DNA from: Allodiplogaster sudhausi
Lineage: Eukaryota; Nematoda; Chromadorea; Rhabditida; Diplogasteridae
Length of the DNA stretch: 64,000 nt
NCBI GenBank assembly: GCA_945643635.1
Contig: CALZFC010000081.1
Location: 757,501-821,500, forward strand
Direction: 5' to 3'
Shown here: positions 11,240-20,911 of the stretch, piece after piece
How the letters are laid out: the number at the start of each line of letters is the position of its first letter
Position numbering within the stretch: the first letter of the stretch is position 1
Made by a program: the position numbers and the translations under genes
Notes under the pieces: generated by a model
What the model was told of the DNA's origin: nothing
What the model saw: the letters and a program-made list of their open reading frames with translations, nothing else
The model's database searches: none

Positions 11240-11891
11240 CAGAGAAAGTGAAGGAATGAAATTAGCAGTGACTGGAGAAGTGTCAAAAGCGAGTGATCGA
11301 AAGATGAAAGAATAGCAAGTGAGTGAGAGATAAGTAGAAGGGAAGAGAGAGAAAGAGAGAGAAAGAGAGAGAGACGGTGACATGGATGGTTCTGATTCTT
11401 GCAGCGAAGGCTAATGGTAAAGCAAGTGAAAAGTGTGTCATGGAGAGCGGAAACGACTGTGACCGATGGAACAGTCTTTGCTAAGATAGTTGAGAGACGA
11501 TTGGAGAGGAGAGATAGTATTAGAGAGTGAGAGAGAAAGATTAGAAAGAAAGAGAGGGACTGATGAGTGATGAGGCAGAGATAAAGGGGGAATGAGACTG
11601 AGAGAAGGCAGGAAGTCTAGGCCTTATGATATGGACTGACTAGTGTGAGTAGACTGTTCTCCGCGTTCGCCTCCTCCACTTTGCATGCCACAATTCTCAC
11701 TGCTGCAAACATCAGTTTAAACCTTTTGGCCAGGTAATTCAATAAGACATATTCTTAAAGGTGGCTCCTTTCAGTTGGCAAAAACTACAATATTTATTTA
11801 AATAGAAAGAAAGTGGTGTCATATCTTTCCATATATAAAATCGGTATATGATAAGTCCAAACTTGCCGAGGATGCTCGGGGAGTCGATCAT
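10755..11891. other. Intergenic region upstream of SOCS-like gene, GA-rich
   Basis: Contains a long (GA)n tract at 11157-11236 and other purine-rich sequence to about 11620. Possible further 5' exons of the SOCS-like gene around 10850-10930 (Ser/Pro-rich frame) cannot be joined convincingly. No other gene seen. Confidence 0.5.
11157..11236. repeat. (GA)n microsatellite, about 80 bp
   Basis: Almost uninterrupted GA tract, seen directly. One of about a dozen in the window. Confidence 0.9.
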
Positions 11892-12179
11892 CTACCGCCT
11901 CTTCTGCTGAAATTAAAGCAGCGAAGTTAGTGAAGTTTATTATCATAAATGCGGATATATGAAAGAATTTGCGCTAAATAAGAATGTAAACATCGACAAG
12001 ATGGAACATAAGCTAATTGGACAGGTTAATGATTGTCTTGCCTGGCGGAAAGAGACCCTCTCGGTGAGACTCGTGTAGATCATGTTGCCGACCACCAGGA
12101 GAATGAGTGAGAGCGAGATGGCCATGACGATGGCAGCCGACCAGTGGATGATTGCCGCCCCGTAGTCGTAGCCCTTCTC
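11892..12179 (-). CDS. 3' end of a single-helix membrane protein
   Basis: Exon 12179-12042 follows a TTTTGCAG acceptor and encodes 46 codons. EKGYDYGAAIIHW leads into a hydrophobic helix (IVMAISLSLILLVVGNMIY), then TSLTERVSFRQ. The final exon 11906-11892 adds QKRR and a stop, giving a basic cytoplasmic tail. The intron between them begins GCAAGA, a second GC-AG intron in this window. A candidate upstream exon, 13363-13301 (VVSGLEAVERVATTWRFIAG), has a good TTTTCCAG acceptor and joins in phase. However, it lies inside the repeat element called E1 below, so the link is doubtful. The family is not recognised. Confidence 0.5.
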
Positions 12180-12639
12180 CTGCAAAAGAGAGCTCCGTCG
12201 ACTCTCCTTAAAGCCTTCTTTCTTACAATTAGCTGACTAATAGTATCTTACTTCCCACTCCTTTCTCCTTCGTTTGAAGCTACGTTCCCCGCTAAATCTG
12301 TCTAATTTACACTTCGAATTGGAACGCTTAAAAAAGCGATGAAACAACCCTTAGCTGGCGCTAACCTTCATTCTGTCGCAGATTTCTGACTTCACACGAA
12401 TTCTTGGAGTTGCAAGTCGCCACTTTCAAAGTTTCGCTGTCGTTCATCCGCAGAAATTCATTCCGAACCGAGCATGGAAAAGGAAACGGCGCTCCAGAAA
12501 ATCTCCAGGGATAGAGATCGCGTGCCACCCCACGGTGTACTTTTCGATTTCCATCCAGGGCATTCGTGCTAGGATAAATATAACGATGAATTTGAGCAAC
12601 TGACCTATGTCCTTTTAAACTCTACTACTAGAAACCCTA

Positions 12640-12827
12640 CCAGAAACCCTAAATTCCAAAAATTCTGATATTTTGCATATGGATAGAGTATCACATTGGA
12701 TGATTCGGAATGAAAAAATTAGGACCCGAATCCCTCTAGAAATCCTTTTAAACCCATTTAAAGATGAGTGAAAATCTCGTTTTATCTGCGAGGCACCACG
12801 TTAGCAAATGTTCGAGCTAAAAATGTG
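12640..12827 (+). repeat. Repeat R, left copy of an inverted pair
   Basis: About 188 bp beginning ACCAGAAACCCTAAATTCC. A reverse-complement copy lies at 17103-17303, roughly 85-90 percent identical by eye with small indels. At the right-hand copy R runs directly into the 5' end of a tRNA-derived SINE. On this side the R-SINE junction is split by the elements E1 and E2. Confidence 0.8.
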
Positions 12828-13575
12828 AATTATATGGTCGTCCCTCCCATATAACCCAGATTACCCCCTCACCAGTGTCCCGTTCAAACTACCATAAGAT
12901 AAAGAACTTTATCGAATAGGACACGACCTGGTCCGGTAGAGCGCGGTGACAACAAACTTGCAATGCATGGCAGAGCAAAATACAAAAAGCACATGAGCGA
13001 GCAGCAATGGGGAGTGGATAGCGGCATGTGGGAGGAGTTGAGGATGTATGAAGATCCGCGTGGCCTCGCGGCGTTGAGGGGCCTTGTGATAGGGGCCGAT
13101 GTGAGGAGTGGGAGAGAGAGAGAGAGAGAGAGAGAGGGGGAGAGAGAGAGAAGAGGATGAGGGGGAAAAGGGAGAGGTTGGACGTCCAACCCTTAGAAAC
13201 CTGAAGCCGCCCAATCCTCGAGAAAGAGAGAGAGAGAGAGAGGGAGAGAGAGAGAGAAGGTAGATGGGAGGAGGGAGAGGGCGTGAGGGGCCGACATGAC
13301 CGAGCCGGCGATGAACCTCCACGTCGTAGCCACTCTCTCCACCGCCTCTAATCCCGACACAACCTGGAAAATGAAAACAGTACACTCAGGGTGGGTGGGT
13401 GGGACCCAACACTCTACGACCAGCGATCGTAGAAATGTCTTCTCCCTCCTCTACAACCCTTTGCTCAACTGCTACCGTACCCGGCCAACTTGCACATCAA
13501 CATTCAAAACCATCTTCACTACTCCCCACACCCTGCCTATTTCACAGTCCACTTGGTGATGATGGTAATCATCAA
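12828..13575 (+). mobile_element. Element E1 (748 bp), tandem with E2
   Basis: Bounded by block A (12828-12940, starting AATTATATGGTCGTCCC) and block B (13406-13575, ending GGTAATCATCAA). The same A and B blocks bound E2 at 13574-16143, and copies look identical by eye. The interior differs completely: E1 holds two GA tracts and an acceptor-bounded open segment (minus 13363-13301). No terminal inverted repeats are present and no transposase is encoded. The 3' end has a small hairpin (GATGAT/ATCATC). The class is undetermined. Confidence 0.55.
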
Positions 13576-16143
13576 TTATATGGTCGTCCCTCCCATATAA
13601 CCCAGATTACCCCCTCACCAGTGTCCCGTTCAAACTACCATAAGATAAAGAACTTTATCGAATAGGACACGACCTGGTCCGGTAGAAAAACGAAAGTCCC
13701 CTTTGTGAAGATGAGAATGGAGGAGAAAACCCGACACTTAGAGATGGTAGGGCAGCAGCTTGTGCCCTTGAGACACCGAGAAATCTACTCTTCAAGGAGA
13801 AGGCCAAGTAAATATCCCCGCTTTCCCTCTACACGGCCCAGAGATCCGTGGGCAAGTAACTCTACTTCCCAGGACATACCTAGTCTGTCTTTGCCCCATG
13901 GCCTCCACCGCTAAACGCCTGCTAATTGGCCCGCCCAGGAAGAAACTTGACTGCCTATTACTTCTTCTAAGTTTCCAGGTTAACCTCCGGAGTGGTCCAG
14001 AACCCTTTTAACAAACTGTGAAAAAGGCCGTGTCTGACCTGATCCCTTCATCTCTCCTGTGTCTACTGGTAGAGCGGGTGGAACGGTTTCCTTCCTGATT
14101 GCTCCTCTCTGCTCCAGCTTCTGGATGGAGTAGAGGGCCTCCTGCTACGAGTCCGCCTTCTCCGCTCTGTCCAGGAGGGAGAGACATCATGCCGCTCGCA
14201 CCGTCCGAATCAACTGCAAGATATATACAGTTAAAAAACCACTTAACTGACCAAGTCCTTTATGGCAACACCTCTCACTATAACTATCGATTTAATTTCC
14301 AAACTGAAATATCTCGATTCTGACTGTCATTATTACGACACGAATGTGGGTTGCACTTGTGAACCCGAATTTTCCACCTGAGGGAAGAAAACATCAGCTA
14401 TGTTATTTCCCTTTGAGCCATGGCTGGACAGTGAAACAATAACTGTTTATCTTGCCTTTGCTCAGCTACTTGAATCTAATTCAGAGTTTTCGACAACATT
14501 ACCCGGATGTCCATTTGCATCGCAAACTGGAGGGGGTCTTAACTGATACCCTGAGCTCACCTCTGGGGGAGGAAGGAAAATGCCGCATTGACTCCTAAGG
14601 ACTGAACCATAAACAGCCAAAAGTATGGGCACTACTTGAGGTCTCAAGCCCATAGGTAGGACAACCTCACTGATATCTGAACTTACTTATTCACGCCAAG
14701 TAAATGTGGGCACTAAGCCTTTAACTTGTCCCTCTACTAACCCAGATCCTCTTCAGATGGTGGAGAGACTCCGCCTTATATGCGCCCGGAGCGCTCTTCT
14801 GCCATCAGCCTCACTCTTTCTCGGAAACTGCAATTCGATCGACCATAAATTTACTCTCAACTGATAGAGTTGAATTCTTAACAATTAGAGGACCCCGTAG
14901 GAGGGCCGAATCCCCTCTAGGGAAGAAACAATATTCCTACTAACAACCAGGTCCCTCATTCATGAAAAAAAGGAACGGGTCTGGTAACTTAGTGAGGAAG
15001 CGAGGTCCCCGACCCTTACGAAACTACCTGCTGTGACACTACTCTCTTATGTATGGAGGAGTAGCCCATAACACGTATACTAACCAGGCTCCTCTTCACT
15101 CGACGAGCCTCTCCGCCTGCTCCCGCTCGGTAGCGCTTCAGCAAGGGCTAGCGGGAATCCGCCCCACTGCAAACCGATCGACTATAAATCCCAACTGATA
15201 GAGTTGAATTTTAACGATTAGGGGTCCCTTAAGAGGGCCGAAAACACCCCGAAAAGAAAAGGCCTCACACTAACTACCCGGTTACTCATACAGGAGAAGG
15301 TAACCGGGTCTGAATCCAAACTGTGGAAGGGTGACAGCTTACTAACCAGGCTCCTCTTGACCCAGCGCTCCTCTCCGCCTGCTCCCGCCCGGAGACCGCT
15401 TCAGCCATCGGCCTCACGTGAAACCGCATCACTGCAAACAGAACGGCGTTAAAACCACCTTTAACTGGCCGAACTACTCACTAGTTTACAGTCCCTCATC
15501 AAGGGAGTGCAAACGGATACGGGTCCCATGAGGACCCGTCTCTTACCACACTAGCTTACAGCCCCTCATCAAGGGACTGCAAACGGACAAACGGGTCCCA
15601 TGAGGACCCGTCTTCCTCCCCATGAGGGAGGGCAACCAGCTCTGGTTGTGGGGGGTTGACCCTACGGTCAATGCAACAAAAAACTACCTTTTTACGGAGA
15701 CTCGTGGCTCCTCTCCGAGCGGACAGGAAGGAGCGCTACTCGGGTAGACTGCAACCATACATCTGGCTCTAACTCCGCTGGCTCTTGAGCCGAACGGCCG
15801 CCAAACTTAGATCCGCTCATCAGATATCCTGGAATTAAAACCGTAGAAAACCGCCATGCAGACAAACTAGCAATTCTAAATGTAAGTGTTAGAAACTAAC
15901 ACAACCAACCAATTCTTCAACAAACAACTCCTGAAAAAAAAAACTATGGCAAACACCTTCAAAAACGAAGTCACCAACACTCTACGACCAGCGATCGTAG
16001 AAATGTCTTCTCCCTCCTCTACAACCCTTTGCTCAACTGCTACCGTACCCGGCCAACTTGCACATCAACATTCAAAACCATCTTCACTACTCCCCACACC
16101 CTGCCTATTTCACAGTCCACTTGGTGATGATGGTAATCATCAA
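13574..16143 (+). mobile_element. Element E2 (2.57 kb), non-coding, structured repeats
   Basis: Shares 113-bp block A (13574-13686) and 170-bp block B (15974-16143) with E1. The interior has no long reading frame. It contains diverged repeats: CAACTGATAGAGTTGAAT at about 14860 and 15190, and CTCCGCCTGCTCCCGC at about 15113 and 15375. It also contains several hairpin-forming stretches: ACCCGGTTA with TAACCGGGT near 15280-15310; ACGGGTCCCATGAGGACCCGT at two places, about 15520 and 15595; and CCCTCATCAAGGG twice. This looks like a structured non-coding cargo in a non-autonomous element. Confidence 0.5.
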
Positions 16144-16145
16144 AC

Positions 16146-16335
16146 ATTGGCGCAGTGGATAGCGCTTCCGACTGTTACTTTTCGTACGCAAGTTCAATGC
16201 CCCAGCGGGCGAAATTGTTTTGCTACATTTATAAAAGGTTTTTGAGGTCTTTGAATTATTTTATGTACTTTCTATGGTTATCTATTTGAATACAGACCTT
16301 GTGAAGTGCGAGGATCAAAATAAAACATTTGTATG
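16146..16335 (+). mobile_element. tRNA-derived SINE, plus orientation
   Basis: Starts TTGGCGCAGTGGATAGCG, a Pol III A-box, followed by GCAAGTTCAATGCCCC, a B-box. The tail ends GAAGTGCGAGGATCAAAATA. Closely matches the minus-strand copy at 16924-17100. It directly follows block B of E2. Confidence 0.75.
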
Positions 16336-16540
16336 CATGTGCGTGAATGTACGTGCCAATGACTTCCGCAAGCGTGCATTCCCGCTCTCTGCCATCTGGA
16401 AATCAAAACGGTTTTGATAATGAACAGACCATGACACGCACTCTTGCATTCCGTTGCGAAAAGAAAACAAGGTGAGTTGTCGCTACACACTTACCACTTT
16501 GCACGCTGATACATACACATACATATGCATATACGGTCCA

Positions 16541-16770
16541 AAACAAATATTTTTATTTGGATCCTCGCACTTCATAGAGTCTGTATAGCCATAGAACGAA
16601 CAGATTTTTTGTTCGCAAGTTCAATGCCCTTTCGGGCTAAAATCTTTTGCTCATTTTATAAAACTTTTGAGGTCATGAAGTTCTTTTCCATACTTTCTAT
16701 AGTTATCTACTTGAAAGCGGACTTTGTGAAGTGCACGTACAAAAATGTAAAAAATTGTTTTGGGCTGTTT
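16541..16770. mobile_element. Two 5'-truncated SINE fragments, inverted
   Basis: A minus-strand tail fragment (about 16541-16592; compare GAAGTGCGAGGATC) lies next to a plus-strand copy (about 16612-16765). The latter begins at the B-box (CGCAAGTTCAATGCCC) and runs through CTTGAAAGCGGACTTTGTGA. Both match parts of the flanking full SINEs. Confidence 0.65.
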
Positions 16771-16923
16771 ATTATCTTTTTTCCGATCATGGATCATCTA
16801 CCGAAAGTAACAATTCCTTTTTTAAGCGCATAAACGATGGTCTTGGTCCCGTCGGATCGGAAAGTAAAACGAAAAGGCTTTGGCCTATGTCTACCCTGTG
16901 GACCCACAAACAAAGCAATTTTT

Positions 16924-17100
16924 TATGTTGATACTTGCACTTCACAAAGTCCGCATTCAAATAGCAAACCATAGAAAGTATAGAAAAGAACTCCACGACC
17001 TCAAAAACTTTATATAAAATTTGCAAAAGACTTTGGCCCCAATGGGGATTGAACTTGCAACAGAAAAATTTAAGGCGGAGACGCTACCAACTGCGCCAAC
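16924..17100 (-). mobile_element. tRNA-derived SINE, minus orientation
   Basis: Read on the minus strand: TTGGCGCAGTTGGTAGCGTC (A-box), GCAAGTTCAATCCCC (B-box), then the same body as the copy at 16146. The tRNA-like head joins repeat R with no gap, which suggests R and SINE form one larger unit. Confidence 0.75.
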
Positions 17101-17102
17101 CT

Positions 17103-17303
17103 TTCATATTTTAATAGTTGGAACGTTTTTTAACGTGGCACATTACAGATAAAACGAGATTTTCAGGCATCTTTAAATGGGTTAAAAAAGTTTTCTAGAG
17201 GGATTCGGGTCCTAATTTTTTCATTCCGAACCATCCAATGTGATGCCCTATCCATATGCAAAATATCAGAATTTTTGGAATTTAGGGTTTCTGGTAGTTC
17301 CCT
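17103..17303 (-). repeat. Repeat R, right (inverted) copy
   Basis: Reverse complement of 12640-12827, ending GGGTTTCTGGT. It closes the 4.66-kb inverted-repeat-bounded block. Confidence 0.8.
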
Positions 17304-17598
17304 GGTCAGTCTGCTGTAGCCTAAATAATAAAATAATAATAGGTATGAAAAAGAAACTATGCCTAGTCAGCAATGGAAAAGAACGATGGTAGTTGCTGCC
17401 AAGTTTGGAATGTTGACAATGTCTCTTATCTCGTTCTTCCCAACTTTCATCATCCTTCTCGAATTCTCAGACCGCTCTGAACAGGGCAATCAGAAAGGAA
17501 GAGCAAAGGGCGTGACATTGAAACATTTCACAGGGCGATTGGCTCGGTTTAAGTTGGATAAGATAGGTACGAGAGCTGTAAAGAGAGGAGACGAACAG

Positions 17599-17603
<5 letters not shown>

Positions 17604-17650
<47 letters not shown>

Positions 17651-17696
17651 GAGAGAGAGAGAGAAAAAAGAGAGAAAGAGAGAGAGAGAGAAGGAA

Positions 17697-17751
<55 letters not shown>

Positions 17752-17760
17752 GAGGAGATA
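17604..17760. repeat. (GA)n tract, about 155 bp
   Basis: Interrupted GA/GAAA purine tract ending about 35 bp upstream of the TATA box of the next gene. It may act as a GAGA-type promoter element, but that is inference. Confidence 0.85.
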
Positions 17761-17793
17761 GAAGAACGGAAGCAGTGAGCTTGGTCCTAGGTG

Positions 17794-17800
17794 TATAAAA
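17794..17800 (+). promoter_or_regulatory. TATA box
   Basis: TATAAAA, 46 nt upstream of the chosen ATG at 17840. It decides the start, because the in-frame ATG at 17804 lies only 4 nt after the box and would precede transcription initiation. Confidence 0.75.
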
Positions 17801-17839
17801 GGAATGGGTATAGTGGCTGTCCATTACACGTCTCCAGCC

Positions 17840-18664
17840 ATGCACGCCGTGACCTTGACAGTGCTGTTGCTGGCCTCCTCGGCTTCGGCCACTCTGTCGG
17901 GTCTCTTCGGCGTTCTCTTCGGAGGTGGATGTGGCCAGCCGGCCTGCGCCCCTCCTCCCCCTCCCCCCGTCTGCGACCCCTGCGCCATGGGAGCTGGTCG
18001 CAACTACGGAGGTGCTTACGGCTCCAACTATGGCGGCTATCCCTCTGCTGGTCCTTCTTATGGCTCCAGCTATGGTGGCTATCCCTCTTCTGGTCCTTCT
18101 TATGGAGAATCCAGCTATGGAGCCCCTTCGTACGGAGCGGGCCCGTCTTATGGCGGACCGAGCTACGGATCTGGACCCTCTTATGGGGGAGGCTATGGTG
18201 CACCCTCTTACGGAGGGGCTCCTTCTTCTTCCTACGGAGGCTACGCAGCTGCTCCCGCGCCCTCGTTCGGGGGATATTCCGGCCCGGCCCCTCAGGCTTA
18301 TTCCGCCCCTGCCCCTCAGGCCTTTGCCGCCCCGGCCCCTCAGGCTTATCCCGCCCCTGCCCCTCAGGCTTATCCCGCCCCTGCACTTCAGGCCTTTTCC
18401 GCCCCAGCCCCCCAGGCCTATTCCGCACCTGCCCCGGCTCCGATTCAGACCTTCTCTGCCCCCGCTCCAGCCCCCATCCAGACCTTCTCTGCCCCTGCTC
18501 CGGCTCCGGTTCAGACGTATTCGGCCCCTGCTCCGGCTCCGGCTCAGACATATTCTGCTCCGGCTCCAGTTGAGCAGAACTTCGTGGAGTCGGCCCCAGC
18601 CGGCGACAGCTACGTCATTCCCCAGCAGCCCGCTCCTCAAGTCTCTGTTTTTTTGTTCTCCTAA
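17840..18664 (+). CDS. Secreted Gly/Tyr- then Ala/Pro-rich low-complexity protein
   Basis: Single exon, 274 codons. It has a signal peptide (MHAVTLTVLLLASSASA), then SGLFGVLFGGGCGQPACAP with a proline run and VCDPC. A Gly/Tyr/Ser section (GGYPSAGPSYGSSYGG) follows, then a long array of SAPAPQAY and SAPAPAPIQTF units. The layout (hydrophobic LFG, GGGC, Pro run, Cys pair) recalls nematode ground-like or cuticle-associated secreted proteins, but no ground-like domain is present. Inference: an extracellular structural or cuticle component. It shares design and promoter with the gene at 19902, so they are probably diverged duplicates. The stop is followed by AATAAA at 18694. Confidence 0.8.
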   Translation: MHAVTLTVLLLASSASATLSGLFGVLFGGGCGQPACAPPPPPPVCDPCAMGAGRNYGGAYGSNYGGYPSAGPSYGSSYGGYPSSGPSYGESSYGAPSYGAGPSYGGPSYGSGPSYGGGYGAPSYGGAPSSSYGGYAAAPAPSFGGYSGPAPQAYSAPAPQAFAAPAPQAYPAPAPQAYPAPALQAFSAPAPQAYSAPAPAPIQTFSAPAPAPIQTFSAPAPAPVQTYSAPAPAPAQTYSAPAPVEQNFVESAPAGDSYVIPQQPAPQVSVFLFS

Positions 18665-18693
18665 GGATGTACTTCTATCCTCTCTTTACGTAC

Positions 18694-18699
18694 AATAAA
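18694..18699 (+). terminator. Polyadenylation signal
   Basis: AATAAA 30 nt after the stop codon of the secreted protein gene; it supports that stop as the true 3' end. Confidence 0.7.
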
Positions 18700-19147
18700 A
18701 ATTAGAATTGTAGTTTGTCCGGGATCTCCACCTGATCTTACAAGTATCTCTTTTATTCGCCCCGAATGTATATTCTTTCGCTACATTCCTGATCTCTCTT
18801 TTTTCCGTCGTTCACAATGTTTCTCCAAAAAACCTAACATAAATTGGGTTGTCCCTCTCCTATAGGAAAGTTCTATAGAGAAGTTCCAAGCTATGTATGT
18901 CTGTGTTTATATATGATTATACCAGAAACTAAGGTAAGTGAGTAGTAGAAATTCAATTTGCTTATTGTTTACAAAGGGTAATTGCTTTCAGGGAGGATCG
19001 TATTCGCAAGCGCCTAACCGTCACAGACACGCGCACAAGACACACTAGAAAGGCAGCCAGGCCCTCTCCTCTCACAACTTTGCTTTCTATCTCATCTGAT
19101 GCATCTCACTGCCATTCACTCATTACTACCAAGCATATAATACTTAA

Positions 19148-19678
19148 AGGAGCATGAACACCCAAAACTCCTACGCGGAAAACCCTGTAGAATCTTCCGA
19201 GATACTGTAATTCAATTCGCTTTTATTATAATTTGCATTTATTATAATATTTGCACTGAAAAACAGTGCACACGGACTAGTAAAAACTTTTCAAAAAATT
19301 TTGATATTGAAATTTTTTTGCGGAATTTCGATATTTCCCCGGAATCATCGCAGAATTACAAACAAACAGAGAAAAAAGGACTGGAAATGGCTGCTTTCAT
19401 TTATTTCGACAATGCAAGTGATGACGTTTAAAAAATATTTTCCCGCCAACAGGCCGGTGGTGAATATCCTGGAGTTAAATTTCTGCTTAACATACAAAGA
19501 ACAGAAATATATCGTACAGCACCAAAAATTTCCCTGATACAGGCACATTTTTTATATGTAAATTTCTCGCGAATGCTGTACTTTTGAATATTTTTACTTT
19601 GCAGAAGTGTTCGCATGAAGGGCATAGACTGACTCGTGTAATAGATTAAGTGATAAAAAGAATGGGTTTCATGCTCCT
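19148..19678. mobile_element. MITE with TTAA target duplication, 531 bp
   Basis: The ends AGGAGCATGAACACCC (left) and GGGTTTCATGCTCCT (right) are inverted repeats, 15 of 16 matching. TTAA flanks both ends (19144-19147 and 19679-19682). No transposase frame is present. TTAA duplications are known for piggyBac and Kolobok; an end beginning AGG fits Kolobok (RG ends) better than piggyBac (CCY ends). It sits between the two secreted-protein genes. Confidence 0.75.
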
Positions 19679-19860
19679 TTAATAATGAATATAATAAATG
19701 AAGTGATATCTTTACTGGCCATGCACTTCCACATAGCGCGACCAGAGGGACGAGAAGGAGAGCTGAAAGGAGTGGGCCGGTGAGGGGGCGACTAATATCT
19801 CTTTTTTCTGCAAGAGTGTGCTCTTGAACAGCAAAAGGAGAGCGGAAGGTAAGGCAGAAG

Positions 19861-19867
19861 TATAAAA
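19861..19867 (+). promoter_or_regulatory. TATA box
   Basis: TATAAAA 41 nt upstream of the ATG at 19902, matching the arrangement at the sister gene. Confidence 0.75.
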
Positions 19868-19901
19868 GGGGCTGAGGTGATAGGGAGAAGAGCAGAAGGG
19901 A

Positions 19902-20911
19902 ATGGCAGCCTTGAAGGTCAGCGTCCTTCTCGTCCTCTCCCTCTCGGGAGGCAACGCCTTTCTCTTCAATCTCCTCGGCGGCCTGGGAGGCGGGGGAGGC
20001 GGCTGCTGCTCGCCATGTGCCAGTGGCATGGCGGGGGGATACGGTGGAGCATACGGTAGTAGAGGGTACGGTGGCGGAGCCCCCTATGGTGGCGGCTACG
20101 GAGGAGGCCCTTCCTATGGAGGAGGATACGGGGGAGGCCAGTCATTCGGCGGAGGATACGGGGGAGCACCTTCGTACGGCTCGGGCTATTCCGCGCCGCC
20201 GCCTTCCTTCCAGAGCTACGCCCCTCCGCCACCCGCGCCGGCCTACGCGGCCCCACAGCCCATGCAATTCGCGCAACCCGCTCCTCAGCCCATGCAATTC
20301 TCGCAGCCAGCTCCTCCGCCCATGCAATTCTCGCAGCCGGCTCCTCCGCCCATGCAATTCTCGCAGCCGGCTCCTCCGCCCATGCAATTCTCGCAGCCGG
20401 CTCCTCCGCCCATGCAGTACTCTCCTCCTGCCCCGGCTCCTCCTCCGATGCAGTACTCAGCTCCTCCCCCCGCCCCAATTCAGCATGCCCCACAGCCTGC
20501 TCCTGCTATCCACTACCCTCCGCCAGCCCCTGCACCGGCTCCCCCTCCTCCCCCTCCCCCTCCTCCCCCTCCGCCCCCTCCCCCTCCTCCTCCTCCTCCT
20601 CCTGCACCTGTCCAGACCTACTCAGCTCCAGCCCCTACTCCAGCTCATCACCACCACGCTCACACTTCCTATCAGTCTCAGTCGTACTCCGCTCCGGCTG
20701 GAGGTGATGCCTACACTCTCCCAGCAGAAACTCTGGTAACGAGCTTGCTTTTCGTACCCGGTTAAAATATTTCATTTCCTTTATGAAGGTTTAGGGGATT
20801 TTTTTGTGCGATGTAAATTGCTTTTAAGTGCTCTTCGTTAAGGGTGGCGGAGAGACTTACACCTCGTCGCCTTATAAACACAAGAAGAAGATGGCGGCTG
20901 CCATGGCCTAA
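19902..20911 (+). CDS. Secreted Gly/Tyr- and Pro-rich low-complexity protein
   Basis: Exon 1 is 19902-20735 and exon 2 is 20843-20911. Together they give 300 residues; the intron (GTAACG...TTAAG) keeps phase, and exon 2 adds GGETYTSSPYKHKKKMAAAM. It has a signal peptide (MAALKVSVLLVLSLSGGNA), then FLFNLLGGLGGGGGGCCSPC, a Gly/Tyr section, and near-identical 24-nt repeats encoding MQFSQPAPP. A run of about 24 prolines and a His-rich stretch (AHHHHAH) follow. Inferred role: structural extracellular or cuticular protein, as for its sister at 17840. Poly-Pro and His/Tyr-rich segments suggest cross-linking or metal binding, but this is speculative. Repeat number is likely to vary between strains. 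Confidence 0.8.

Noticed and set aside
12828..16143. E1/E2 as Helitrons
   Set aside because: No 5' TC, no 3' CTRR end, no Rep/helicase; only a weak terminal hairpin, so the class was left open.
13406..16143. Block B pair as LTRs of a small retrotransposon
   Set aside because: Ends are not TG...CA, no target duplication or primer-binding site was found, and block A also recurs, which fits tandem elements better.
16146..16220. A functional tRNA gene
   Set aside because: A- and B-boxes are present, but the cloverleaf is degenerate and the sequence continues into a shared SINE body.
17359..17778. Plus-strand frame of 139 codons before the secreted-protein gene
   Set aside because: More than half is GA-repeat translation (Arg/Glu) and the hydrophobic start matches nothing; upstream of a TATA box, so likely promoter region.
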